Notes: generated from the sequence alone by a model not told the origin. 40,624 bases of DNA from Prevotella sp. (GCA_017476785.1 JAFUZD010000039.1:1-40624); one strand, 5' to 3'. Positions 24,709-31,769 are shown, counted from the stretch's first letter. Numbers and translations are program-made.

Positions 24709-25620
24709 CTATGCCTCATTTAAATTTCTTGCTCGGTAGTCGGTAGGTGACAGGCCGAGGTGCTCCTTGACAAACTTGCCGAAGAAGGAGATGTTGGGAA
24801 AGTCGAGATCGGTTGAGATTTCCTTGATGGTCTTGTCGCTGTAGCGCAGTTGCTGGCGGATGGTATTGACGGTGGTTTCGTGGATGAGATCGAGCGGGGC
24901 ACGGCCAGACTCGTCCTTAACACACTTCGAGAGATACTTCGGTGTGACGTTCAGCATATTGGCAAAGGCCGACACGCTGCGCACACGGCCTGCCGACTCA
25001 GCCAACAGACTTATGAAGCGACGGTAGATGAGTGTTGACTGGCGCACGCTGGCATCTTTGTTGTCCTGCGCCGCATCAGTATCAGCCAAGGCTCCCATCT
25101 TCCTTTCCACCAGCATCATAAACTCCATCATCAGTGTCTGAAACAGCATACGCACCACGTCGTGATGGAACGAGCCATCCGTGCCCTGCGTCTTCAGCAT
25201 CATCAGACTGTAGTAGTGGCTGGTTATCTGCCGCTCTCGCTCATCAAGCAGGAAGACGGGATGCTCGCGGATATATTCCACCTGCTGCCACACGTATTTA
25301 TTGAGATAGTGCGAGCGGTCTATGGCCCGCCGGGCAAAGGCAATGACCTTCACCTTTGCGTTCTGACTGAGCATAAAACTATTCATAATCTGCCCCGGCA
25401 GATAGACAAACAGGCAGCCTTCCTCGATGCGGTATTCTTGCTCTTCGACGGTCAGCATCATACGCCCCTCGGCGCAGAACAGCGTGATGATAAAGTCAAG
25501 CGCCGTGTTCTCATAGTCCGACAGCGTGAGCCGCGTGATGTCGTCAATCACCAGCAGGTCGCCATCATTGTAGTCAAACAGGTGGTTCTTCCAGAGTTCG
25601 TCAAAGTCCAAATGTCTCAT
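24709..25620 (-). CDS. AraC family transcriptional regulator
   Basis: This 303-residue protein has a cupin-like sensory N-terminal half (about 30-150, including YRIEEGCLFVYLPGQIM). The C-terminal AraC/XylS DNA-binding domain (about 195-300) has two helix-turn-helix units: VSAFANMLNVTPKYLSKCVK and KEISTDLDFPNISFFGKFV, followed by the LGLSPTDYR end typical of the family. It is probably a regulator of a sugar or stress response, but the ligand and target are unknown. It stands alone, with a -7 box at 25639-25646 and a hairpin at its stop codon. It lies divergently from the GNAT unit and might control it. Confidence 0.9.
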   Translation of the reverse strand: MRHLDFDELWKNHLFDYNDGDLLVIDDITRLTLSDYENTALDFIITLFCAEGRMMLTVEEQEYRIEEGCLFVYLPGQIMNSFMLSQNAKVKVIAFARRAIDRSHYLNKYVWQQVEYIREHPVFLLDERERQITSHYYSLMMLKTQGTDGSFHHDVVRMLFQTLMMEFMMLVERKMGALADTDAAQDNKDASVRQSTLIYRRFISLLAESAGRVRSVSAFANMLNVTPKYLSKCVKDESGRAPLDLIHETTVNTIRQQLRYSDKTIKEISTDLDFPNISFFGKFVKEHLGLSPTDYRARNLNEA

Positions 25621-25638
25621 CGTGTCCTATTTTGCCTG

Positions 25639-25646
25639 CAAAGGTA
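25639..25646 (-). promoter_or_regulatory. -7 promoter box for the AraC-type gene
   Basis: Minus-strand TACCTTTG lies 18 bases upstream of the start codon. The -33 region is AT-rich, without a clear TTTG at the right distance. Confidence 0.65.
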
Positions 25647-25716
25647 CGATATTTTACGCAAAAATGCTATAATAAAAATACTTTTTGGCCTCTCTTTTCG
25701 TGCCACTTCATCACAT

Positions 25717-25748
25717 TTCCCGCGAAATAGCAACAAGTTTCGCGGAAA
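25717..25748. promoter_or_regulatory. Inverted repeat, candidate operator of the GNAT unit
   Basis: CGCGAAA (25721-25727) and TTTCGCG (25738-25744) form a perfect inverted repeat that extends outward (TTTCC/GGAAA) with one bulged C. It lies 9 bases upstream of the -7 box, covering the -33 region, the place expected for autoregulation. Confidence 0.55.
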
Positions 25749-25753
25749 TTTTG

Positions 25754-25761
25754 TACCTTTG
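25754..25761 (+). promoter_or_regulatory. -7 promoter box of the GNAT two-gene unit
   Basis: TACCTTTG, 31 bases upstream of the small gene's ATG. An AGGAGAA stretch (25779-25785) precedes the start and could serve as a ribosome-binding site, which is unusual in this window. Confidence 0.7.
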
Positions 25762-25792
25762 CACTCACATATAGCAATAGGAGAAAAGAATT

Positions 25793-25960
25793 ATGGCAAT
25801 ACCAGTAACAAATATCCCAGTGCTGACGGGTGAGGTGGCAGAGCGCTTCATTGAGCAGTGCGAGTACAACGCACAATATCTGCGCGGTTCAGAATATCGC
25901 GGAGAATTTGAGGACATCTACAAAGACATTATTGCACGTTCACCCATCCTGCAGAAATGA
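25793..25960 (+). CDS. Small protein upstream of GNAT, antitoxin-like
   Basis: This 55-residue gene (MAIPVTNIPVLTGEVAERFI, continuing with EQCEYNAQYLRGSEYRGEFE) ends with the TGA that overlaps the ATG of the acetyltransferase gene (ATGA). It has its own -7 box, an inverted repeat over the -33 region and an AGGAG before the start. It is acidic and likely helical, without an evident ribbon-helix-helix motif. Bacteroidetes often carry a small ORF of this kind, with a P-V-L-T-G-E start, directly before a GNAT gene; I recall this loosely and could not check it. By arrangement it is the antitoxin candidate of a type II toxin-antitoxin pair. Confidence 0.75.
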   Translation: MAIPVTNIPVLTGEVAERFIEQCEYNAQYLRGSEYRGEFEDIYKDIIARSPILQK

Positions 25961-26562
25961 ACATCATTGATCTCAAGTTCGTTCCTCAGGGAACTCCTAG
26001 TTTGAATATTCAGGCTTTCGACTGCGGTCGGAAGTCTGTAAATGACTTCTTCCACAATGAGGCGCAGGACTATCAGGACGAACTTTTCGGCAAGACCTAC
26101 TATTTCTGTCTGCCAGATAGTCCCTCTGAAATCGTAGCAGGCTTCACCGTGGCCAATGCCAGCATCTTCACCAAGCGTCTGCCCAATGCCCGCCAGAAGA
26201 AGATTGGCCGCGAGGTACACCATGAGAAGGGACTTATCAACTATCCCTCCATTCTTCTTGCCCAACTTGGTGTCGATGTCAAGTATAAAGGCCAGCACCT
26301 CGGCCCACAGATTATAGACTTCGTGATGGGATGGTTCACCTCAGCCAGCAATAAGTCTGGTTGCCGCCACCTTATTGTCGATGCCTACGACGAGCCGCAC
26401 CTGTTGGAGTTCTACCAGCGCAACGGCCTCAACCTTTTCTTTTCTTCTCTCGAGCAGGAAATGCAATACCGCAACTGGGACGTTGAGAAGGACGGCCCTC
26501 TGGAGACCCGTCTGATGTTCCGTGACATGATTCTGCTAAAGCGGCCATCAATCAGAAAGTGA
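25957..26562 (+). CDS. GNAT family N-acetyltransferase, possible toxin
   Basis: This 201-residue protein has a GNAT fold. LLAQLGVDVKYKGQHLGPQI (residues 100-119) contains the acetyl-CoA pyrophosphate loop (KGQHLG, 112-117), and EFYQRNGL with Tyr153 resembles the catalytic-tyrosine segment (FYxRxGF) of AtaT/TacT-type toxins, which acetylate aminoacyl-tRNA. It is translationally coupled to a 55-residue gene just upstream, as in GNAT toxin-antitoxin loci. It could instead be an ordinary acetyltransferase of small molecules. The 17-bp hairpin at 26635-26675 probably ends the transcript. Toxin function is inference from the motif and arrangement. Confidence 0.85.
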   Translation: MNIIDLKFVPQGTPSLNIQAFDCGRKSVNDFFHNEAQDYQDELFGKTYYFCLPDSPSEIVAGFTVANASIFTKRLPNARQKKIGREVHHEKGLINYPSILLAQLGVDVKYKGQHLGPQIIDFVMGWFTSASNKSGCRHLIVDAYDEPHLLEFYQRNGLNLFFSSLEQEMQYRNWDVEKDGPLETRLMFRDMILLKRPSIRK

Positions 26563-26634
26563 TGCGGACGGACGAGACGGTGTAATTATTATAAAATGTA
26601 TAGGGCGAAAACAGAGAAATGCCTGATTGCTATA

Positions 26635-26675
26635 CGAAAGTTGCCTAATCTTACAGCGAGATTAGGCAACTTTCG
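26635..26675 (+). terminator. 17-bp perfect hairpin behind the GNAT gene
   Basis: Arms 26635-26651 and 26659-26675 pair perfectly around TACAGCG. There is no strong T-run after it, so termination is likely but not certain. Its right arm AGATTAGGCAACTTTCG resembles two elements at 34711 and 35479. Confidence 0.6.
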
Positions 26676-26695
26676 ATTTGATAGGATAACGGAAC

Positions 26696-26756
26696 AAAAA
26701 AAAGACCGCCCACGGATGGATGACCTATAAAATATTGTTGATGTGGAAATAAAGGC
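26696..26756 (+). repeat. Imperfect direct repeat, copy A
   Basis: It shares its order of elements with 27387-27440: an A-run, AAGACC, an ACG-containing spacer, ATAAAATATT, TGATGTGG and AAAGG. The two copies flank the GIY-YIG gene. Confidence 0.6.
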
Positions 26757-26813
26757 TGTCGCATAATAAGATTATAGATGATACAATAATTGTGTACCAA
26801 TGTATTAAATAAA

Positions 26814-26846
26814 GCGACTGCCATAGAGCCTATAAATGACAGTCGC
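26814..26846 (-). terminator. Terminator of the GIY-YIG gene
   Basis: A 7-bp stem GCGACTG/CAGTCGC has an inner ATAG/CTAT stem. On the minus strand it is followed by CTTTATTTAAT. It lies 52 bases past the GIY-YIG stop. Confidence 0.65.
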
Positions 26847-26898
26847 AGAAAAGTACAATCTCGACCATATCGAAAAGGTTTGCATTCAATGGTTACGA

Positions 26899-27153
26899 TT
26901 ATTTACCTGTATCGTTCTGATTATATTTAGGACGGTCACCGCCATGCTGTTGCTTGTATCGTTTGATTTCTCCCTCTTCCCAAGCACTTGCTGCCGCAGG
27001 CGTGGTGATATTACCAATCTTTTCCATCTTAGTGAAGTCCATTCCCTCGCTGCGATGTTCCCTTTCACGCCGCTCAAGGTCATTGGTAGTACCGTAGTAA
27101 ACGATACGATTGCCGTCCTTTATACGATATTTGTATGTATCTCTGGTAGCCAT
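26899..27153 (-). CDS. Small GIY-YIG domain protein
   Basis: The 84-residue form starts at MATRDTYKYRIK (27153); an ATG five codons upstream (27168) is also possible. The sequence reads as a compact GIY-YIG domain: YKYRIKDGNRIVYYGTTNDL in place of the GIY...YIG strands, then the conserved Arg in LERREREH, and a C-terminal EEGEIKRYKQQHGGDRPKYN with the catalytic-type Glu and Asn. Such single-domain proteins may nick DNA or act in repair or mobility; the role here is unknown. It lies alone in an AT-rich stretch between two imperfect direct repeats, consistent with a small acquired cassette. No clear -7 box precedes it. Confidence 0.8.
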   Translation of the reverse strand: MATRDTYKYRIKDGNRIVYYGTTNDLERREREHRSEGMDFTKMEKIGNITTPAAASAWEEGEIKRYKQQHGGDRPKYNQNDTGK

Positions 27154-27386
27154 CTTATGTGTTTTCAATGTTTAACATGTTTATTCCCCTTTTTATGCAG
27201 AGAGGTACTCTGCTATCTTTTGGCTAACAGGTAAAGATGAGTTATCCCATCACAATCCTCTCGGACTTAAAGGCTTGTGAAAGCCTATAGGTTCTAATGT
27301 TTCATTAGCAAACACCGTACCAAACCGTTCCCTGCCAATATGTACAGACAAATTGTCAGCAACTAATCTCCAGAGGAGTGAAATAA

Positions 27387-27440
27387 AGAAAAAAGACCAC
27401 CACGACGAACAACCAATAAAATATTATGATGTGGGAGAAC
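27387..27440 (+). repeat. Imperfect direct repeat, copy B
   Basis: Counterpart of the copy at 26696-26756, in the same orientation about 690 bp away. ATAAAATATT and TGATGTGG are the best conserved parts. Confidence 0.6.
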
Positions 27441-27494
27441 AAAGGTCAGAAAACTGAAGACAAGTTTGCCATTGGGACTTTTCGCTCTGCTATT

Positions 27495-27527
27495 AATAAA
27501 TTTGTAAGCGACACTTACAATTTTATT
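27495..27527. repeat. Inverted repeat upstream of the His-cluster gene
   Basis: TTGTAAG (27502-27508) and CTTACAA (27514-27520) pair, and AATAAA/TTTATT extends the stem after one T/T mismatch. It lies about 30 bases upstream of the -7 box, so it may be an operator, or a terminator shielding the gene. Confidence 0.55.
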
Positions 27528-27557
27528 TATCCTGTTGCATAGTCCAAATTCTGTTAG

Positions 27558-27565
27558 TACCTTTG
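27558..27565 (+). promoter_or_regulatory. -7 promoter box of the His-cluster gene
   Basis: TACCTTTG, with GTTG at 27534-27537 as a possible weak -33 element (20-base spacer). The ATG at 27590 is 24 bases downstream. Confidence 0.7.
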
Positions 27566-27589
27566 CCGCGATTTTTAATTATAAATAAT

Positions 27590-28333
27590 ATGGGAAATTT
27601 TGAATTCAAAAAGGGTAAAGGCTCTATTTTAGGGAATGTAATGGATGATGTTGAAGATGCAGATGCAAGGAGTGCGCTAAAGGCATTTCATGTTCGCTCT
27701 ATCATGCCTGTAATGGTGAGATTTTTTGAGGCAAAATTTGGATGGCTCCCTTTCAACTTGTTTGCAGGCATAAAGAAGCAAGCAGATGACATGACAGAAG
27801 AATTGCTGACTGACATTGAAAACAAGCCATTACCTCCTCAAATTATTAAATTACTTGAGCTAGATTTGAAGAAGAAGGACCAAGTGTCTTTGCTAAAGGG
27901 GGTAACGCTCACGAAAGAACAACTGGGAACATTGTTTCTGCAAGCGGGTAAGAGAGGATACAAATTTAGTAGCTATCGTTTTGAAGGGAGGCCGAAACAA
28001 TATGATGAAAAGGATTTGCCAACTTTTATTTATTTGCATGATAACGGCAATGTCGAATATGGTGGGAATACCAATTTGACAGAAGGGCAAATGAAAGACT
28101 TAGTTCACACGTCGAATTTTCTTGTAGCTCGTATTCTTGACAATGGAAAGCACTGGCATTGCTTTTTCCAAAATGCTAATGGCCTCCAAGGAAAAGAACA
28201 TGGCAAATCGGGGGCACAACCTCACTTGCATTATGTGTCAGATTCTTTTGGTTTGACAAAAGATGACTTGATAAAGCTCATAAAAGATGGGAATTACCCC
28301 CATTCTCCTGTACACATTTTGCTAGAAGACTAA
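27590..28333 (+). CDS. Unrecognised protein with C-terminal His cluster
   Basis: I start the gene at the ATG at 27590 (MGNFEFKKGKGSIL), after the -7 box; the frame open to 27563 would begin inside the promoter. The 247-residue protein has no signal peptide. The first half is helical and charged. The second half has a beta-rich region ending in GKHWHCFF (187-193), EHGKSGAQPHLHYVSDSFG (203-221) and a short helical tail. The His, Cys and Asp residues in this block (His188, His190, Cys191, His204, His212, His214, Asp218) look like a metal or catalytic site. I do not recognise the family. It is AT-richer than the core genes and has its own promoter and terminator, suggesting an acquired gene. Confidence 0.8.
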   Translation: MGNFEFKKGKGSILGNVMDDVEDADARSALKAFHVRSIMPVMVRFFEAKFGWLPFNLFAGIKKQADDMTEELLTDIENKPLPPQIIKLLELDLKKKDQVSLLKGVTLTKEQLGTLFLQAGKRGYKFSSYRFEGRPKQYDEKDLPTFIYLHDNGNVEYGGNTNLTEGQMKDLVHTSNFLVARILDNGKHWHCFFQNANGLQGKEHGKSGAQPHLHYVSDSFGLTKDDLIKLIKDGNYPHSPVHILLED

Positions 28334-28339
28334 TAAAAT

Positions 28340-28375
28340 GCCCATCCGAAAAGAACAGACTTCTTTAGGATGGGC
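28340..28375. terminator. Shared hairpin between convergent genes
   Basis: GCCCATCC (28340-28347) pairs with GGATGGGC (28368-28375), and AAGAA/TTCTT extends the stem inside. It lies between the stop codons of the two converging genes and probably ends both transcripts. Confidence 0.75.
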
Positions 28376-28382
28376 CTAACTT

Positions 28383-29585
28383 TTAGTAGATGAATGGGAA
28401 TACTATTCCGTCTATTAAGAATTCGACTTTAATATGGTCTATCTTCTTATATTTGATATTGAAGAAGCCTGAGTATTCTACTTGATTCTGAATCGTATTG
28501 TTCTTTGCATACCCCTCATTTAGTTGTTGTCTGATTTCATACTGACCAGATGCATATCTTTCAACATTAGCCATTGCGTTCTGTTGGGCAGCATAAGCAG
28601 CAGCACCATTGTAAGATTGTGTGTTAGATTTTCCATAAGTTGTTGTATATGCGGAACCGTATGCATTCGCATAACCGTATGTGTTACCTGAGTAGCCATA
28701 AGCATGACCATATGCAGACGTGTAACTATTTCCTGAGTAAGTTGTTGACGAAGAACTATAACCCGCATTTGAAGCAGCCATACCTTCTCCAAGTGCTACC
28801 CAAAAGTTGTTCCATGCCTGCTTTCTCGCCACTTTCTTGTCATACTCATAAGAACTTAATACTTCAAGTGGAATCGTTTTTAACGGTTTCCCTTCTTGAA
28901 CAATATATCCTTCGGCAGACATATTATTAAGTGCAAATAAAATACTCTTACCACTGAAATTCTGCAAATCCATATTCACTGTGTAGTACTTTCCGTATTC
29001 TTTGACTGCCTGTACATACATGGTCAAAACAATATCTTTAGCCTTGACATATTGGATTAGAACGTTATTCTTTAAATACATACCCCTCTCTCTAACAATA
29101 GGATAGTCTTCCACCATTTTATCCAAATTTACAAACTCTGTAACTTGTGTTGTGTCTGGCCTAATTCCAAAAATATTATAAGCATTGGAATTCTGTTCAC
29201 TTTCGATAACATCAAATGTAACACCGTTCGGAATCTTTTCAAATTCTAATGCAAAGCAATGAACTTGATTCGGATAGTCGAAGAGCATATCAATTTTTTC
29301 TGCTTCTGAACTGATGGGCATATTGATACTGTTAATAAGATGATATTGCTTGTACGATCCATTTACCCTTGCGAAAGTTTTCTCATTGATATTACTCCAA
29401 TCTATACCTTCTTGACGTGTGTACTTTAGATATACCATTGTACTTGATTCTCTGTTGTCAACTTGCAACACTTCCATCATTGGCGGAATTTTATCCACGC
29501 TAACCTTGTTGTACTGCGCAAAAGAAATACTTTTTACGCCAAGTAAAAATGTGCCTGTCAGAATAATTGTTTTAAAGTCCTTCAT
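28383..29585 (-). CDS. Exported protein with Ser/Tyr/Gly/Ala low-complexity tract
   Basis: This 400-residue protein starts MKDFKTIILTGTFLLGV; residues 1-23 form a signal peptide ending SFA. Residues 30-265 are a beta-rich domain I do not recognise. Residues about 271-332 are a low-complexity tract of Tyr, Gly, Ser, Ala, Asn and Thr (for example AYGHAYGYSGNTYGYANAYG), which may be extracellular, flexible or self-associating. A short beta region closes the protein (FLIDGIVFPFIY). It is AT-rich compared with the core genes. A -7 box at 29850-29857 gives a leader of about 255 bases containing a long nested hairpin. Function unknown. Confidence 0.8.
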   Translation of the reverse strand: MKDFKTIILTGTFLLGVKSISFAQYNKVSVDKIPPMMEVLQVDNRESSTMVYLKYTRQEGIDWSNINEKTFARVNGSYKQYHLINSINMPISSEAEKIDMLFDYPNQVHCFALEFEKIPNGVTFDVIESEQNSNAYNIFGIRPDTTQVTEFVNLDKMVEDYPIVRERGMYLKNNVLIQYVKAKDIVLTMYVQAVKEYGKYYTVNMDLQNFSGKSILFALNNMSAEGYIVQEGKPLKTIPLEVLSSYEYDKKVARKQAWNNFWVALGEGMAASNAGYSSSSTTYSGNSYTSAYGHAYGYSGNTYGYANAYGSAYTTTYGKSNTQSYNGAAAYAAQQNAMANVERYASGQYEIRQQLNEGYAKNNTIQNQVEYSGFFNIKYKKIDHIKVEFLIDGIVFPFIY

Positions 29586-29642
29586 ATGATAACACTTTTA
29601 GCTGTCCCTTCAGCACCAAATTAGGACCATTAGTTTTTGTAG

Positions 29643-29786
29643 AAGCGTGGCACTGATATACCACTTCTTCAAAAGGAGGTCGTGAGAATTACCTTGAACT
29701 GAGAAGGAGTAACCAGCCCACGCTATACGCGCGAGCCGATACACCGTCCTTGCAGTTCAATTTGGAAGTTTCTCACGTTTCCTTTT
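29643..29786 (-). ncRNA. Candidate structured leader RNA
   Basis: Consecutive perfect helices enclose one another: AAAAGGA/TCCTTTT (29671-29677 with 29780-29786), CGTGAGAA/TTCTCACG (29681-29688 with 29770-29777), TTGAACTG/CAGTTCAA (29694-29701 with 29753-29760) and AAGGA/TCCTT (29704-29708 with 29747-29751). A second hairpin GAAG-GTGG/CCAC-CTTC lies at 29642-29670. AGCGTGG in it can instead pair with CCACGCT at about 29718-29724. The whole sits in the untranslated leader of the 400-residue exported protein. It may be a regulatory leader, an independent RNA or the end of a repeated element. Confidence 0.5.
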
Positions 29787-29849
29787 GCAAGTCGAGCATA
29801 ACGCTTCGTTGTTTCAATATGTCTTTGCGTTCCTTTCGGATTACGAGTG

Positions 29850-29857
29850 CAAAGGTA
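29850..29857 (-). promoter_or_regulatory. -7 promoter box of the structured leader
   Basis: Minus-strand TACCTTTG, 63 bases upstream of the nested hairpin and about 265 bases upstream of the exported protein start. Confidence 0.6.
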
Positions 29858-29990
29858 CTGAAAATTTGGCAGACTGCGACAAGTGAGGGCAGAAAAGTTT
29901 CTGGTTGATGCAAAATTTGTTGCGAAATAGGGCGGAAAATTCTTTAATTCCATTTGGAAGTGATGTCATGTTGGTTTGAACATACGCCCC

Positions 29991-30023
29991 AATAGGCTCA
30001 TCTGATAAGAAGATAAGCCTATT
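29991..30023. repeat. Imperfect hairpin AATAGGCT/AGCCTATT
   Basis: Arms 29991-29998 and 30016-30023 pair; after one mismatch, ATCT/AGAT continues the stem around GATAAGA. It lies in the untranscribed-looking space between two minus-strand units. Confidence 0.55.
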
Positions 30024-30083
30024 TGCCGAACACTGTAGATTGGTCTTACTCAGTTTGTAAGCGTCAAACTATCGGTATGTGAG

Positions 30084-30126
30084 CTTCGGACTGTCAGTTT
30101 GAAGCCTACAAACTGGCAGTCCGAAG
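30084..30126 (-). terminator. 18-bp hairpin behind the efflux operon
   Basis: Arms 30084-30101 and 30109-30126 pair with one G-T wobble. It lies 42 bases past the transporter stop and probably terminates the operon, although the following U-tract is weak. Confidence 0.65.
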
Positions 30127-30167
30127 TATTAAAACGACTTTGATATTGGCTCTTACGCGAACTCGTC

Positions 30168-31769
30168 TCAATGATACGGGAAAAAGAGCACAAAGGCGAG
30201 TGTGCCGACGAGCAGCCAAATGGTGGTGCCGGTAATGTCGCGCATAGCAACGAGCGTGGCCTGAGCGGTGATTTTCCCTCGCAGGGCGGTGGCCGAGAGT
30301 TGCTGGGCCTCGAGGGTGCTGCCGCCATTGACCTGACCCATACGGCGTAGTCCGTAGTCGTAAGTGGCGACCTGCTGGTTTTCGTAATCGATGTTCTGGG
30401 CCAGTCGCTGAATGTAGTGCTGTTGCCGCTCCTGCAGCCAGTTGGTGTAGAGCGACATACCCGCCACTGGTGCCAGTGCGTTGCGGAAGAAGAGCATCAC
30501 GAAGACGAACGTGGTCATATAGCGCACAGGCAGATGCTTCATACCCAGCGGCACCAGCATAGCGTAGGGGATAAACAGTCCGGCATAGTTGACGACGGTC
30601 ACCAGAACTATGTGTTCGAAACTGCCTTCCGTCTGGTATTGAAAATAGAGGTAGATGTCGGCCACGAGCAGCAGCCCGAAGCCCACGGAAAGAATCCAGC
30701 GGAAATGAACACGTGCAAAGGCCATCGCTGCTGAAATGAGCAAGCCGATGAAACACCCAAGAATTGCCCACGAGGACAGCATCCCGGCATCAAAATTACC
30801 CGCATTAGTTGTCATCTTGGCAAACGTCGAAACGAACATACTGCACGAGAAGAGCACCATCAGCACCGTGAACAGCAGGGCTGACAGCCAGACGTTCTTC
30901 TGACCAAGGACACGCCACTGCGGACTCTCAAAGCGGTTCGACAAGAGCAGATAGCCTGCCGACGACAGCAGCAGGACAGCCGTTGCCCAGACGATGCGCG
31001 GCGACGAGAACCAGTCGAGCGTTTTGCCGCACACCAGTATGTAACTGAGCGACACCATCATCACGCCGAGACACACGACGACGGGCATTTTCTTCCACTC
31101 CCACCGATACCTGACAGTCTTCTCCTCGTCGGGCATCGTGAATTTCACCAGCAGCAATGCTGCAAGCAGCATCACCATCACCACGTAGTAAGCGTGGCGC
31201 CACGTGGCGTGGTAAGCGTAGTAGGCCGTCAGCACATTGCCCAACTGCGCAATCATCAGCATTACGCCGTAATAGCCTGCCATCTGCCACGAGCGTGCGT
31301 GTTCGCTCTTCGCCCGTTCCTCCTGACTCGGCTCCTCGGTCAGCACAAACTGGCTCAGCGCATCAATGCCCATTCCGTACTTTACGAGCGTAAACGTGAT
31401 GTTCATCATCAGCATCACGCGGACGAACCCGATGATGAGACACGCCACGATGGTCAGCAACACATTGTCTGTCGTGGCAATCACAGCATTCAGTGCCAGC
31501 AGTATCAGCATAGCCCGCATAAATAGATGTTTTACCCGTCGGATGGTCATAAAGCCCGCCATAAACGGGGCAAATAGTGCCATACCGATGCTCGTGGTAT
31601 AACTGGCCAGCTGGATGTTCTCATTGTGAACACCCAGTCCGCCCGCCATCTCCGCCAGATTGTTCATATAGGCACCGCCCGAGAACGTGACGGGAAAGAA
31701 CATCAGAAACAGCACGAGACAGCCTACGGGCCGCGGCATCCAAGCGTAAAAGGGATAGCTATCCTTCAT
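30168..31769 (-). CDS. EmrB/QacA-like MFS multidrug transporter (DHA2, 14 TM)
   Basis: This 533-residue membrane protein has about 14 hydrophobic helices spread over its length, fitting the DHA2 branch of the major facilitator superfamily. The first helices include LVLFLMFFPVTFSGGAYMNN and IGMALFAPFMAGFMTIRRVK, the latter holding the loop 2-3 region. A periplasmic loop near 430-490 is rich in Gln, Tyr and Arg. It should use the proton gradient to pump small hydrophobic or toxic compounds, with the membrane fusion protein and TolC-like channel encoded directly upstream. It shares one base with the preceding stop (TAATG). Substrate unknown. Confidence 0.92.
   Translation of the reverse strand: MKDSYPFYAWMPRPVGCLVLFLMFFPVTFSGGAYMNNLAEMAGGLGVHNENIQLASYTTSIGMALFAPFMAGFMTIRRVKHLFMRAMLILLALNAVIATTDNVLLTIVACLIIGFVRVMLMMNITFTLVKYGMGIDALSQFVLTEEPSQEERAKSEHARSWQMAGYYGVMLMIAQLGNVLTAYYAYHATWRHAYYVVMVMLLAALLLVKFTMPDEEKTVRYRWEWKKMPVVVCLGVMMVSLSYILVCGKTLDWFSSPRIVWATAVLLLSSAGYLLLSNRFESPQWRVLGQKNVWLSALLFTVLMVLFSCSMFVSTFAKMTTNAGNFDAGMLSSWAILGCFIGLLISAAMAFARVHFRWILSVGFGLLLVADIYLYFQYQTEGSFEHIVLVTVVNYAGLFIPYAMLVPLGMKHLPVRYMTTFVFVMLFFRNALAPVAGMSLYTNWLQERQQHYIQRLAQNIDYENQQVATYDYGLRRMGQVNGGSTLEAQQLSATALRGKITAQATLVAMRDITGTTIWLLVGTLAFVLFFPYH

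Larger units (their letters stand above)
26563..26898. other. 336-bp intergenic region behind GNAT
   Basis: It contains a 17-bp perfect hairpin (26635-26675), the first copy of an imperfect direct repeat (26696-26756) and the GIY-YIG gene terminator (26814-26846). A plus-strand frame from 26836 begins protein-like but runs antisense into the GIY-YIG gene and is not called. Confidence 0.6.
27154..27589. other. 436-bp AT-rich intergenic region
   Basis: It holds a small hairpin (GCAGAG 27197-27202 with CTCTGC 27208-27213), direct repeat copy B (27387-27440), a T-rich inverted repeat (27495-27527) and the promoter at 27558-27565. No gene was found. Confidence 0.6.
29586..30167. other. 582-bp intergenic region with structured leader
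   Basis: It contains the long nested hairpin (29643-29786) and a minus-strand -7 box (29850-29857), then two hairpins (29991-30023 and 30084-30126) behind the efflux operon. The 76-codon minus frame at 29723-29953 crosses the promoter and the hairpin and is not called. Confidence 0.65.

Noticed and set aside
26836-27234. Plus-strand frame starting MTVAEKYNLDHIEK
   Set aside because: The first 20 codons look protein-like but the rest is antisense to the GIY-YIG gene; at most a remnant.
29723-29953. 76-codon minus-strand frame with a recombinase-like HIETTKRYARL stretch
   Set aside because: It starts upstream of the -7 box and lies across the nested hairpin; the similarity to an integrase end is short and probably chance.
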